This document shows, piece after piece, positions 35,691 through 45,094 of a DNA stretch of 64,000 nt. Each line of letters opens with the position of its first letter. The first letter of the stretch is position 1. The notes below the pieces were generated by a model that saw nothing but the letters and a program-made list of their open reading frames with translations, ran no database searches and was not told the origin of the DNA. Position numbers and translations under genes: made by a program. The DNA is from Glaciimonas sp. PAMC28666 (GTDB lineage Bacteria > Pseudomonadota > Gammaproteobacteria > Burkholderiales > Burkholderiaceae_D): positions 186,001-250,000 of the forward strand of contig NZ_CP070304.1 of the NCBI RefSeq assembly GCF_016917355.1. Reading direction: 5' to 3'.

Positions 35691-38297
35691 TCAATTTCCC
35701 GATTTAGCGAACACTATTTCGCTATCCTTCACATTAATGTGAACGCTATCTTTTGGCCCAAATTTCCCTTCCAGTATCAGTTTGGACAGCGGATTTTCAA
35801 TTTGCTGCTGGATGGCCCGCTTTAATGGCCGTGCGCCATAGATAGGGTCAAATCCTGCTTCCGCGATTTTTTGTAACGCGCTCTCGGAAATATCGAGTTG
35901 CATATCCAGTTTGCCAAGCCGTTGCTCCAGAATCCTCAGTTGAATCTTGGCGATAGCACCGATATTTTTTTCGTCGAGCGAATGGAAGACGACAATTTCA
36001 TCGATTCGATTGATGAATTCCGGACGGAAATGATTCCTCACTTCTCCCATGACTTCCATTTTCACCTCAGCCGGATCGCTGCCCTCCATTGCCTGAATCC
36101 GATGCGAACCCAAATTCGAAGTCATCACGATAACGGTATTTTTGAAGTCGACCGTCCGTCCCTGACCATCGGTCATGCGGCCATCATCCAACACCTGCAA
36201 CAGTACATTAAAGACATCAGGATGCGCCTTCTCAATTTCGTCCAGCAAAATCACACTATACGGTTTGCGGCGCACCGCCTCGGTCAAATAGCCGCCTTCC
36301 TCGTAGCCCACATAGCCCGGCGGCGCACCAATCAATCGCGAGACCGAATGCTTCTCCATAAATTCACTCATGTCGATACGGATCATCGCATCCTGAGTAT
36401 CAAACAGAAAAGCAGCCAGCGCCTTGCATAGCTCGGTTTTACCCACCCCTGTTGGTCCCAGGAACATAAACGAACCGTACGGCCGGTCAGGATCGCTTAG
36501 CCCTGCCCGTGAGCGACGAATCGCGTCGGACACTGCAACGATGGCCTCATCCTGTCCAATCACGCGGCGATGCAATTCATCTTCCATCTTGAGCAATTTT
36601 TCCCGCTCGCCCTGCATCATCTTCGACACCGGAATACCGGTAGAACGCGACACGATTTCTGCAATCTCTTCAGCGCCCACCTGAGTACGCACCAATCGCG
36701 GTTTGGCGCTCGGATCGGGATTGGACTCGTCCAGCAAATCTTGCTTCTGCTGTACTTCGAGCGCTTTTTCGAGTTCATTCATCTTGCCATATTTCAACTC
36801 AGAAACTTTTTGCCAGTCGCTGTTGCGCGTCGCCTCGTCGATTTGCAGACGCAACTTCTCGATCTCCTCCTTCAAATGCTGGCTACCAAGCGCGCTGGCC
36901 TTTTCCGACTTCCAGATTTCTTCCAGATCTGCATATTCACGCGCTAATTTTTCAATTTCTTGTTCGATCAGACCCAAGCGCTTTTGAGAAGCCTCGTCCT
37001 TTTCCTTTTTCACCGCCTCGCGCTCAATTTTCAGCTGAATCAAACGACGGTCAAGTTTGTCCATCACCTCGGGTTTCGAATCTATTTCGATCTTGATCTT
37101 GGCTGCCGCTTCATCAATCAGATCAATCGCCTTGTCCGGCAGAAATCGATCCGTTATATAGCGATGCGATAGCTCGGCCGCGGCCACGATGGCAGGATCG
37201 GTAATCTGAACGCCATGATGCACTTCGTACTTTTCTTGTAATCCGCGCAAGATCGCAATGGTCGCTTCGACCGAAGGTTCGTCAACCAGAATTTTTTGGA
37301 AACGACGCTCTAAAGCCGCGTCCTTTTCGATGTATTTGCGATACTCGTCGAGTGTGGTCGCGCCCACGCAATGCAGTTCGCCACGCGCCAATGCAGGCTT
37401 CAGCATATTGCCGGCATCCATCGCCCCCTCGGCTTTGCCCGCGCCAACCATCGTGTGCAATTCGTCGATAAAGACAATCGTCTGTCCCTCGTCGAGAGCG
37501 ATTTCCTTCAAGACCGCTTTTAACCGCTCCTCAAATTCACCGCGAAATTTAGCCCCGGCAAGCAAGGAAGCCATGTCAAGCGACAACACGCGTTTGGATT
37601 TTAAGCTGTCCGGCACTTCGCCATTGACGATGCGTTGCGCCAATCCTTCAACAATGGCAGTTTTGCCGACGCCGGGTTCGCCGATCAGCACTGGATTATT
37701 TTTGCTGCGCCGTTGCAAGACCTGGATCGCCCGGCGAATTTCGTCGTCGCGGCCTATCACCGGGTCGAGCTTGCCCTGACGAGCACGTTCGGTCAGATCC
37801 AGCGTGTATTTTTTTAACGCCTCGCGCTGCCCGTCACCATCCTGCGATGCCACGTTATCGCCACCGCGCACAGCGCTAATCGCCGCCTCCAATGCCTTCC
37901 GCGTCAACCCATGCTCACGCGCCAGTTTACCGGCTTCCGATTTATCATCCAGCAGTCCAAGCAACAGCATCTCACTGGCGATAAATTGATCGCCATGTTT
38001 TTGCGCTTCCCTATCCGCGATGTTTAGCAAGCCCAGCAATTCCCGGCCAATTTGTACTTCGCCGCCATTGCCGGATACTTTAGGCAAGCGCTCCAACGCT
38101 GCCTTGAGCCCACTTGAGAGCGCCGCCACATTAACCCCGGCACGCTGCAATAATGAGCGGGCGCTCCCATCATCCTGATTGAGGAGCGCAATCAGAATAT
38201 GGATCGGGTCAATATATTGGTTGTCATTCCCGACTGCCTGGCTTTGGGCGTCCGATATGGCTTCCTGCAATTTTGTCGTGAGTTTGTCGAAACGCAT
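35691..38297 (-). CDS. clpB: ATP-dependent disaggregase ClpB
   Basis: Hsp100 chaperone that works with DnaK to resolve aggregates. 868 residues from the ATG at 38297 (GGAG ten bases upstream). An N-domain with two Clp repeats is followed by NBD1 with Walker [10 protein letters not shown] near residue 200. A coiled-coil M domain (about 410-530) comes next, then NBD2 with GPTGVGKTE near 600. No ClpP-docking IGF loop is expected or seen. A heat-shock sigma-32-type promoter lies upstream. Confidence 0.98.
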   Translation of the reverse strand: MRFDKLTTKLQEAISDAQSQAVGNDNQYIDPIHILIALLNQDDGSARSLLQRAGVNVAALSSGLKAALERLPKVSGNGGEVQIGRELLGLLNIADREAQKHGDQFIASEMLLLGLLDDKSEAGKLAREHGLTRKALEAAISAVRGGDNVASQDGDGQREALKKYTLDLTERARQGKLDPVIGRDDEIRRAIQVLQRRSKNNPVLIGEPGVGKTAIVEGLAQRIVNGEVPDSLKSKRVLSLDMASLLAGAKFRGEFEERLKAVLKEIALDEGQTIVFIDELHTMVGAGKAEGAMDAGNMLKPALARGELHCVGATTLDEYRKYIEKDAALERRFQKILVDEPSVEATIAILRGLQEKYEVHHGVQITDPAIVAAAELSHRYITDRFLPDKAIDLIDEAAAKIKIEIDSKPEVMDKLDRRLIQLKIEREAVKKEKDEASQKRLGLIEQEIEKLAREYADLEEIWKSEKASALGSQHLKEEIEKLRLQIDEATRNSDWQKVSELKYGKMNELEKALEVQQKQDLLDESNPDPSAKPRLVRTQVGAEEIAEIVSRSTGIPVSKMMQGEREKLLKMEDELHRRVIGQDEAIVAVSDAIRRSRAGLSDPDRPYGSFMFLGPTGVGKTELCKALAAFLFDTQDAMIRIDMSEFMEKHSVSRLIGAPPGYVGYEEGGYLTEAVRRKPYSVILLDEIEKAHPDVFNVLLQVLDDGRMTDGQGRTVDFKNTVIVMTSNLGSHRIQAMEGSDPAEVKMEVMGEVRNHFRPEFINRIDEIVVFHSLDEKNIGAIAKIQLRILEQRLGKLDMQLDISESALQKIAEAGFDPIYGARPLKRAIQQQIENPLSKLILEGKFGPKDSVHINVKDSEIVFAKSGN

Positions 38298-38351
38298 GGT
38301 GATCTCCAAAATATCTGTTACATAGAATCGTATACTTTATCTCTACAGAAA

Positions 38352-38377
38352 ATTGGGGCTTATCTATTTTTTTCAAG
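38352..38377 (-). promoter_or_regulatory. sigma-32 (RpoH) type promoter of clpB
   Basis: On the minus strand CTTGAA (38372-38377), 13 bp spacer, then CCCCAAT (38352-38358). This fits the heat-shock consensus CTTGAA-N13-17-CCCCAT closely, 55 bp from the clpB start codon. The remaining 326-bp spacer to moaE holds no gene. Confidence 0.8.
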
Positions 38378-38623
38378 AATGTTGATTCTCAAGCGCAGTA
38401 ATCAAGTAAATTAAGATGATAAAAATACAACTAAAGTATTACAGTAGCCGCTGCCGCACTTCGAAGGCTTGACTGTAATGGACATTTTTATGGATCACCA
38501 GGCGCGACTGCACCGATGGCGGGGGATAAACGGGCGGAAAGGGACGGGAGAAGCACCAGCCGAGCGCCGGTAAAACTGGATTAAGGGATCAGGCAATCTT
38601 GTTTAGCCCTTATCCAACCAACT

Positions 38624-39073
38624 TTAGCGCCACTTATTGCGCGCCGCATCATCACTATCGCGTGCATCGACCCATCGCGCACCTTCGGGCGTTTGTTCTT
38701 TTTTCCAGAAAGGCGCATCGGTTTTCAGGTAATCGATGATAAATTCACAGGCGGAAAAGGCCTCTCCCCGATGCGAGGCGGCCACTGCCACCAGTACGAT
38801 CTGATCCATCGGCATTAATGGCCCGACGCGATGAATCACCAAGGCGTCGACGATTTCCCAGCGCGCTTTAGCTTGCTCCACAATTGCTGACAATGCATTT
38901 TCGGTCATGCCCGGATAATGCTCAAGCGTCATTTCTGCTACTGAACTGCCAGCGTTAATATCTCTGACCGCGCCAACAAAACTCACTACCGCACCGATTT
39001 TCGGATTGCTGCGGCGTAAATCCAGAAGCTCTGTAGAAAGATCAAAGTCAGCGGTTTGTATTCGTATTGGCAT
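38624..39073 (-). CDS. moaE: molybdopterin synthase large subunit MoaE
   Basis: With MoaD it converts cyclic pyranopterin monophosphate to molybdopterin. 149 residues from the ATG at 39073. VGAVRD, HRVG, AASHRGEAF and the catalytic-lysine region PFWKKE are intact. It is separated from moaD by an exporter gene on the same strand, whereas the subunits are normally adjacent. Confidence 0.95.
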   Translation of the reverse strand: MPIRIQTADFDLSTELLDLRRSNPKIGAVVSFVGAVRDINAGSSVAEMTLEHYPGMTENALSAIVEQAKARWEIVDALVIHRVGPLMPMDQIVLVAVAASHRGEAFSACEFIIDYLKTDAPFWKKEQTPEGARWVDARDSDDAARNKWR

Positions 39074-39145
39074 AAAGCGGTCCTTGAGGGCAATTCTTGT
39101 TGAAAGTTGAAATGGCACCTATCGAACCAAACTAAATTGAGTGAA

Positions 39146-39793
39146 TCACTTTGGGCTATGCCTGATGCTTGCCAGCAACGCACCTGCGCCGATAAAAACG
39201 CATCCCGACACGCGATTGAATACGCGCGCTCGTCCCTGCGCTCTCAGCCATGGCGCTGCCCGCACGGCAAAGCTAGAATAAAACGTCAGGCCAGCCAGTT
39301 CGCAGCAAATAAATGTCAAACCTAAAATCAGGAATTGTGGCACCTGTGGTGCTTGCGGATTCAAAAATTGCGGGAATAGCGCGGTAAAAAACAGCAGCGC
39401 CTTAGGATTGCTGGCACCCACCAAAAACCCGTTTAAATACAACCTCAACAGCAATCGCGGCGAAGTTGATTTGACTTCTGTGTTTTCATTTTCAACTTCA
39501 AAATTTGATTGGTGCGAGCGGAAAGTTTTTATGCCAATATAAATTAAATAGGCCGCACCGCACCATTTGATCGTCAAAAATATCTTCTCAGAGGTCGCCA
39601 GAACGGCACCCAAACCAAACGCCGATACCGTCATCACCAGGCAGACCGCGGTCAAACTGCCGAACGCACCGAAAAGCGCCCGACGTACCCCAAAGTTAAC
39701 CGCATTGGTCACACAATTGAGGACGGTTGGTCCTGGGGTTGCCACCAACACGGCGACAGCTGCGAGATAAAAAAGCCACGTTTGAAGTTGCAT
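39146..39793 (-). CDS. LysE/RhtB-family amino-acid exporter
   Basis: A 215-residue inner-membrane protein with six predicted helices. The N-terminal helix ends in ATPGPTVLNCV, the family signature, and GASNPKALLFFTALFPQF is the second conserved block. Members export amino acids such as homoserine, threonine or lysine. It sits between moaE and moaD, where no exporter is usual, with a 12-bp duplication upstream. Substrate unknown. Confidence 0.9.
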   Translation of the reverse strand: MQLQTWLFYLAAVAVLVATPGPTVLNCVTNAVNFGVRRALFGAFGSLTAVCLVMTVSAFGLGAVLATSEKIFLTIKWCGAAYLIYIGIKTFRSHQSNFEVENENTEVKSTSPRLLLRLYLNGFLVGASNPKALLFFTALFPQFLNPQAPQVPQFLILGLTFICCELAGLTFYSSFAVRAAPWLRAQGRARVFNRVSGCVFIGAGALLASIRHSPK

Positions 39794-39828
39794 ACGATCC
39801 TTACCAGTCAGATTGAAGGGACATAAAG

Positions 39829-39852
39829 TTGGACATTGAGTTGGACATTGAG
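39829..39852. repeat. 12-bp tandem duplication (TTGGACATTGAG x2)
   Basis: Two perfect adjacent copies just upstream of the LysE-type gene, in the spacer toward moaD. Confidence 0.9.
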
Positions 39853-40020
39853 CGCTCGCAGTAATGTCGCTAGTTTGCGTTAAGAATGGCCGTGCAAGTT
39901 ACCTTAAAAAATTACCGACGATTACCTACCCCCACCATCGACTCATCAAGCGTATTTTGCGTTAATCGGTAAGTCTGACTATGGAACATGCTTGCCAACG
40001 ATTTCAATTTTTCGCGTCCG

Positions 40021-40278
40021 TCAGCCACCGGTCACGGGAGGGAAAAACGCCACTTCGCAATCCTCAGTCAATGGCTGATCAGCGGTCGTCATGATTTGAT
40101 TGTAAGCCATACGCAAGGCCTTGCCCTCTCCCAAAACCTCTTCCCACTTACCGCCCCGGGTGCGTAAATAGTCACGCACATCGCCGACTGAAGCCACCGA
40201 CTCTGGAAGCTCGACTGTCTCCTGCGTCAGATTAAGCGCTTCACGAACGCTGGCAAAAAAACGTAATTGAATCTTCAT
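40021..40278 (-). CDS. moaD: molybdopterin synthase sulfur carrier MoaD
   Basis: Ubiquitin-like sulfur carrier whose C-terminal glycine is thiocarboxylated. 85 residues, starting MKIQLRFFASVREAL and ending PPVTGG with the required di-glycine. It follows moeA by 86 bp on the minus strand. Length and ends are normal. Confidence 0.95.
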   Translation of the reverse strand: MKIQLRFFASVREALNLTQETVELPESVASVGDVRDYLRTRGGKWEEVLGEGKALRMAYNQIMTTADQPLTEDCEVAFFPPVTGG

Positions 40279-40364
40279 TGAATTTTCTCACTCTCCAAGC
40301 TGAAGGGATTTGTTTGCATCCATGCTGGTTGCCTCACATATTGCATCTGAATCAACGTTATGTC

Positions 40365-41615
40365 CTAGCGTAATAACGCCGAAAATGGATGAAAGCGCAC
40401 AATGTCACCAACAGCAATAGTTTTTCCGGCAGGATTATCAACCAGGCCATCGCCCCATACGGTCGACGTCAGCACGCCCGAACCCTGTTGCGGAAACAGA
40501 TCGAGACCACCGTGAACATTGAATTTTACGCGTAAGAACTCTTGCCGGCTATCAGCCTTGATCCAGGCGAAGTCTGCGCGCACGGAATAGGTTTCAGGTG
40601 TCACATGATGACAACCTTGCAAGCGCAAAATAAAAGGTCGCACAAACAGCAAAAAGGTCACAAAACTCGATACAGGATTGCCAGGCAAGCCCATAAAAAA
40701 TGCCGTATCAACGCTATCAACGCCATCGACACTGCCGCTGCCGCTGCGGTTGATTTCACCAAAAGCCAGCGGTTTTCCGGGCTTCATCGCAATTTGCCAC
40801 ATGTTGAGCTGGCCTTCCGCTTCTACCGCAGGCTTCACATGATCTTCTTCTCCGACGGAGACGCCGCCAGAAGTAATAATCAGGTCATGCTGCTCTGCCG
40901 CTAGTCGTAAGGTGCTGCGGGTAGCGGCGAGTGAATCGGGAACAATACCGTAATCGGTGATTTCACATCCGAGATTTTCCAGCAATCCGCGCAATACGAA
41001 GCGATTTGAATTGTAGATAGCACCCGCTTTCAACGCATCACCCGGCATCGCCAATTCGTCGCCGGTAAAAAACACAGCGACCCGTAATTTGCGAAATACC
41101 GGCAAGTCGGCTAATCCGACCGAGGACGCCAGGCCGAGATGTTGGGGTTGCAGTCGTGTGCCAGCGGGAAGAATTTCTTTACCCGCGTGAATATCTTCAC
41201 CCGCGCGTCGGATCCATTCGCCGGATTTGGGCGCATGGTTTATCACTACCGCATCTCCGTCTACAGCGCACATTTCCTGCATGACGACCGCGTCAGCACC
41301 AGCAGGAATCATGGCGCCGGTGAATATCCGGGCGGCGGTGCCGGCCTGTAATGGCTGGCCGACGTGGCCGGCGGGGATGCGTTGCGATATGGGGAGTCTC
41401 GCAGCACCGCTGGCGCAGTCTTCTGCGCGCACAGCGTAGCCGTCCATTTGGGTGTTGTCGGCTGGGGGGACGTTTAGTTGGGATGTTTGAGGGGTCGCGA
41501 GGATGCGGCCGTTGGCGGATAACGTTGGGGTGGTTTCAACGGTGGTGATTGGGCGGGCGGCGTTTAACAGGAAATCTAGTGCTGCTGGGACGGTGAGCAT
41601 TGTTGGTTTTTGCAT
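40365..41615 (-). CDS. moeA: molybdopterin molybdenumtransferase MoeA
   Basis: Inserts molybdate into adenylated molybdopterin. 416 residues. The MoeA/MogA core TSGGVSVGEED is clear, as are MDGYAVRA near the N-terminus and FMGLPGNPVSSFVTF near the C-terminus. A Ser/Gly/Asp-rich insertion (about residues 280-295, SGSGSVDGVDSVD) is unusual and looks like an internal short duplication in a surface loop. It heads the moeA-moaD-(exporter)-moaE order. Confidence 0.95.
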   Translation of the reverse strand: MQKPTMLTVPAALDFLLNAARPITTVETTPTLSANGRILATPQTSQLNVPPADNTQMDGYAVRAEDCASGAARLPISQRIPAGHVGQPLQAGTAARIFTGAMIPAGADAVVMQEMCAVDGDAVVINHAPKSGEWIRRAGEDIHAGKEILPAGTRLQPQHLGLASSVGLADLPVFRKLRVAVFFTGDELAMPGDALKAGAIYNSNRFVLRGLLENLGCEITDYGIVPDSLAATRSTLRLAAEQHDLIITSGGVSVGEEDHVKPAVEAEGQLNMWQIAMKPGKPLAFGEINRSGSGSVDGVDSVDTAFFMGLPGNPVSSFVTFLLFVRPFILRLQGCHHVTPETYSVRADFAWIKADSRQEFLRVKFNVHGGLDLFPQQGSGVLTSTVWGDGLVDNPAGKTIAVGDIVRFHPFSALLR

Positions 41616-41674
41616 CTTTTGTTCATCCGTTTAATTGGGGTTGGTTTGGTTTAAATAGAGCTGGTGGATTTTCA

Positions 41675-41715
41675 CTTTTTCTTGCTTCGGCTCGGCACCC
41701 CCGCCGAGAGTAAGT
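41675..41715. repeat. palindromic element upstream of moeA, interspersed-repeat-like
   Basis: A hairpin with perfect arms ctcggc (41691-41696) and gccgag (41703-41708), flanked by weaker pairing (cttgctt with gagtaag). It resembles the short palindromic elements with a CTTCGG core seen dispersed in Burkholderiales intergenic DNA. No second copy is in this window. Confidence 0.45.
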
Positions 41716-41811
41716 AACCAGAAAGAGGACCACCGCAGTGATGTTGCCCTTTGGGTTTCCTAGCATTACGGTCATTTTTAATTAATAAGGCTATTGCTCC
41801 GTTGAGGCTTG

Positions 41812-41876
41812 TTTCGGTTTTTCGGTTTTCGGTTTTCGTTAGTTAACTTGGTTAAGTAACGAAAACCGAACAAGCC
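41812..41876. repeat. 7-bp repeat tract forming a long hairpin between thrC and moeA
   Basis: Three copies of cggtttt (41815-41836), the last of which pairs with a distal arm: ggttttcgtta (41831-41841) with taacgaaaacc (41857-41867), perfect over 11 bp. An outer pair, ggcttgttcgg-like, flanks it. It may act as a terminator for thrC on the minus strand. The whole thrC-moeA spacer of 318 bp has no gene. Confidence 0.7.
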
Positions 41877-41933
41877 CCGCAGGGCCCAACGACGACCTAA
41901 ATTATCCGAATCAACCTTCACCTCCGCAACAAT

Positions 41934-43394
41934 TTACAACCCCGTATGCCCAGCAATAAACCCCTTAACAACCCCCACATCCGCAGCCATAACCTCAAAC
42001 CGCTGCGGCAAATCCTCAATATTCTCAAACCCCTCAGGCCGCTCAGCATCCCGCCCCAACGCCTCACGAATCGTTTCATTAAACTTTGCGGGCAATGCCG
42101 TTTCCAACACAATCATCGTCACTCCGGGCGACAAATAATCGCGGGCGACTTTCACGCCATCGGCGGTGTGGGTATCAATCGTGATGCCATAACGCTTCTC
42201 AACATCTCGGATAGTATCCAAACGATCCTGATGGGTTGACTTACCCGACTGAAAACCATACTCCGCAATTTTACGGAATTCATCACCGTCGCTGCCGGGC
42301 GCGCCCGACAAATCAAAGCCTCCCTGGGTTTCAACTTTGTGAAACAACGCACTTAAACGCACGGGATCTTGTCCGATCAAGTCGTACACAAACCGCTCAA
42401 AATTGGACGCTTTGCTGATATCCATGCTCGGGCTACTGGTGTGGTACGTTTCGGCCGATTTACGAACGCGATAGATACCAGTGCGGAAAAACTCATCGAG
42501 AACATCGTTTTCGTTGGTCGCTGCTACCAGTTTATCGATCGGCAAACCCATCATTCGCGCTATATGACCCGCGCAAACATTGCCAAAGTTGCCAGAGGGA
42601 ACAGTAAACGACACTTTTTGGTCGTTGCTGGTCGTCGCACTCAAATAGCCACGGAAGTAATACACCACCTGCGCCACAACGCGTGCCCAATTGATTGAAT
42701 TCACGGTACCAATCTTTTGCGCTGCTTTAAACGCGTGATCGTTGGAAACCGCCTTGACCATATCCTGACAGTCATCAAAATTACCCTCGACAGCAATATT
42801 GAAAATATTCGGATCTTGTAGACTAAACATTTGCGCTGACTGGAACGCGCTCATCTTTCTGTGAGGCGACAGCATAAACACGCGAATGCCCTTCTTGCCG
42901 CGCATCGCGTATTCCGCCGCGCTACCGGTATCGCCAGACGTCGCACCAAAAATATTCAGCGCCGCATCATCCTTCGCCAAGGTGTATTCGAACAGATTGC
43001 CCAACAGCTGCATCGCCATATCCTTGAACGCCAGGGTCGGTCCGTTGGACAGCGCCTGCAAGACCAGTTTGCACCCGTCAACTTCTTCCAGAACACGCAA
43101 CGGCGTAATTTGGTTGGCGTCCTCACCCGCTCGACCATTGCGATAGACGGTCCCGGTATAGGTTTTGTGCACCAACGCCCGCAGATCGGCTTCCGGGATA
43201 TCCGTCGCAAACTTCCGCAACACCTCAAACGCCAGCTCTGCGTATGACAATGTGCGCCAATGATTTAACTCTGCAGCGCTAACCTGCGGATATTCCGAGG
43301 GTAAATACAAGCCACCGTCCGGTGCCAGACCGCCCAGCAAAATGTGCGAAAAAGATTGTGCCGTAGCGTGGCCGCGCGTGGAAACGTATTGCAT
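41934..43394 (-). CDS. thrC: threonine synthase
   Basis: PLP enzyme converting O-phosphohomoserine to threonine. 486 residues. The PLP lysine is Lys124 in TLAFKDMAM, and the phosphate loop SGNFGN lies further on (TVPSGNFGNVCAG). Long proteobacterial form. In related genomes hom (homoserine dehydrogenase) usually precedes it; here the upstream gene is the pilin accessory gene tfpZ instead. Confidence 0.97.
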   Translation of the reverse strand: MQYVSTRGHATAQSFSHILLGGLAPDGGLYLPSEYPQVSAAELNHWRTLSYAELAFEVLRKFATDIPEADLRALVHKTYTGTVYRNGRAGEDANQITPLRVLEEVDGCKLVLQALSNGPTLAFKDMAMQLLGNLFEYTLAKDDAALNIFGATSGDTGSAAEYAMRGKKGIRVFMLSPHRKMSAFQSAQMFSLQDPNIFNIAVEGNFDDCQDMVKAVSNDHAFKAAQKIGTVNSINWARVVAQVVYYFRGYLSATTSNDQKVSFTVPSGNFGNVCAGHIARMMGLPIDKLVAATNENDVLDEFFRTGIYRVRKSAETYHTSSPSMDISKASNFERFVYDLIGQDPVRLSALFHKVETQGGFDLSGAPGSDGDEFRKIAEYGFQSGKSTHQDRLDTIRDVEKRYGITIDTHTADGVKVARDYLSPGVTMIVLETALPAKFNETIREALGRDAERPEGFENIEDLPQRFEVMAADVGVVKGFIAGHTGL

Positions 43395-43619
43395 AGAGAG
43401 TGTCGGTAAAAGGTGTAAGTCTGCCAGGGCAGTGAATAAAGTATCAGTCAGGATTGGTTCATCAAGGCAAAACGCTGCCGTTCAGCTCATCCAACAGCAT
43501 TATAGCTGCCGATCTCATGGGAACGCTTATTGATGTTTAACCGAGTATGAGAATCTAGGCAGGAGCGTTATTTTTGAAGCGCTAATCATCACTTTACCGA
43601 CTTTAGTCCCGTAGTCAGC

Positions 43620-44363
43620 CTACCAGGGATGAAATGACGCAACTTCTAGAAAGTTGCCTGTATTTTTTTGAACGATTACAGCCAAATCTGCGGTCTTGGC
43701 TTTAAGCGGGAAATAGCCAATTCCGCCAGAAACTTTCGCGTATTTCTTTTCCAGCGCGTCTATACCGGGCGCATTATCTTTATTCAACTCGATGAGTTCA
43801 TTTAGCGACTTAATGCGGCTCAAAGCCGCTGTTTTCTGGGTTGCGTAGGGTTCGTAGTATTGCGGCAACTGAGGCAAATCATCCCCTCCACTGATGGCGC
43901 TAAATAAAATGGCATTTCGTGCGTCCACATCGGCCGGCATAACAGCAGCGATCACTTGAGGCCCCAATAAAGGCAAGCTTTGATACTCCGGCCGGACATG
44001 AAGCAGCTTTTCATGGGTCAGATCGTTTGCATACACTAAATCAAACCGACCCACGTTATATACGATGTAGACCGGACGCGCTATAAACGCGATATGCAGA
44101 CCGTAGAGCAAGGCAAAAACCTGAACAAGCGCTACGACCGCTAAATCGCGCTTCAATTCTTTTTTCTTAGTGTTATAGACAATCAACGTTATCAGTGGCC
44201 CTAGCACCACATCAACCATCAACACCATCAGGAAAATATCAGTTATACCAGTGGCGGAAGCAATTGATCCCGGATACCACAAAAGAAATACAAGAGCAGC
44301 CGACAACAGCGCCAACCCCATCGATACCAATAAATGCCAGCCAAAAGCCTTAAAACGATTCAT
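43620..44363 (-). CDS. tfpZ: TfpZ/TfpX-type type IV pilin accessory protein
   Basis: A 247-residue inner-membrane protein. The start RFKAFGWHLLVSMGLALL, three to four N-terminal helices and a C-terminal periplasmic domain match the TfpX/TfpZ/FimB group encoded next to type IV pilins in Pseudomonas and Burkholderiales. These proteins aid pilin assembly or stability. A GGGGGAA ribosome binding site precedes the ATG. It lies downstream of pilA on the same strand, beyond the pilA terminator. Confidence 0.85.
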   Translation of the reverse strand: MNRFKAFGWHLLVSMGLALLSAALVFLLWYPGSIASATGITDIFLMVLMVDVVLGPLITLIVYNTKKKELKRDLAVVALVQVFALLYGLHIAFIARPVYIVYNVGRFDLVYANDLTHEKLLHVRPEYQSLPLLGPQVIAAVMPADVDARNAILFSAISGGDDLPQLPQYYEPYATQKTAALSRIKSLNELIELNKDNAPGIDALEKKYAKVSGGIGYFPLKAKTADLAVIVQKNTGNFLEVASFHPW

Positions 44364-44513
44364 TTCTTCCCCCGATTGGTATTTTTTTATCCTGCATCAA
44401 TCAAGTCATTTTCAACATCATGACGTTATTTCGCCTAAATCTTGGCTAAAATTTTTTTATGAACGCTAAAAGCGACCGAGGGACGGCCCATCCGATCAGT
44501 GGGCCACACAATA

Positions 44514-44546
44514 AAAATGCCGTTCAGTCTATAACTGAACGGCATA
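44514..44546 (-). terminator. terminator of pilA
   Basis: A perfect 12-bp stem (44517-44528 with 44534-44545) with a 5-nt loop, followed on the minus strand by a T run, 39 bp after the pilA stop codon. Confidence 0.93.
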
Positions 44547-44584
44547 AATCCGACAATACTGCGGAGACTTACAAAATCAAAGTA

Positions 44585-45094
44585 TTACAGACGGCAATTT
44601 GCTGGTACGAACGTTGGCAAAATCGCACCTTTAGCACCTAAGTTACCAGCAGCTACGGTCGAGGAGTTGCAGTTCCATGTAATTGAACCGGTGGCTGGAG
44701 GCGTACCAACAACAAGCGCACCACCGGCATTCGTACCGTCACGTGGTGCCAACACCAATGTCGCTGTCGCTACCGGAGCAACTTTAGCAGAGTAGGTAAT
44801 TGTTATTTCGCCAGTGGCTGCGGTAATTGCGATACTGTTCACGTTGGCCGTCGCATTTGGAGCGGTCCAACCTGAAGCAAATGCCTGCCCTGCCATCGCA
44901 TTTTCACTGACAGCTGTTTTAGCTGAATCAGCAAGCGTTAAACCCTCTGTTACGCGGGCACGGATCAAATAGTTTTGATAAGCAGGAAGAGCCACTGCTG
45001 CCAAAATACCGATAATCGCCACAACGATCATCAATTCAATCAGAGTAAAACCCTTTTGCGCTTTGGTCGACATGCGACGGATAGATTTATTCAT
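44585..45094 (-). CDS. pilA: type IV major pilin PilA
   Basis: Structural pilin. 169 residues with a 15-residue leader ending in K-G, prepilin peptidase cleavage before Phe16, and the mature Glu5 (Glu20) in [22 protein letters not shown]-terminal disulfide loop is likely from Cys142 to Cys167. The globular part is Ala/Thr-rich and shows no recognised subtype. It is followed by tfpZ. A sigma-54 promoter match upstream suggests PilS/PilR-type control. A second ATG at 45073 would also give a working leader. Confidence 0.94.
   Translation of the reverse strand: MNKSIRRMSTKAQKGFTLIELMIVVAIIGILAAVALPAYQNYLIRARVTEGLTLADSAKTAVSENAMAGQAFASGWTAPNATANVNSIAITAATGEITITYSAKVAPVATATLVLAPRDGTNAGGALVVGTPPATGSITWNCNSSTVAAGNLGAKGAILPTFVPANCRL

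Noticed and set aside
37258-37779. Long open frame of 173 codons antisense to clpB
   Set aside because: It mirrors the codon bias of clpB on the other strand and its translation shows no family features; the same holds for 35898-36431.
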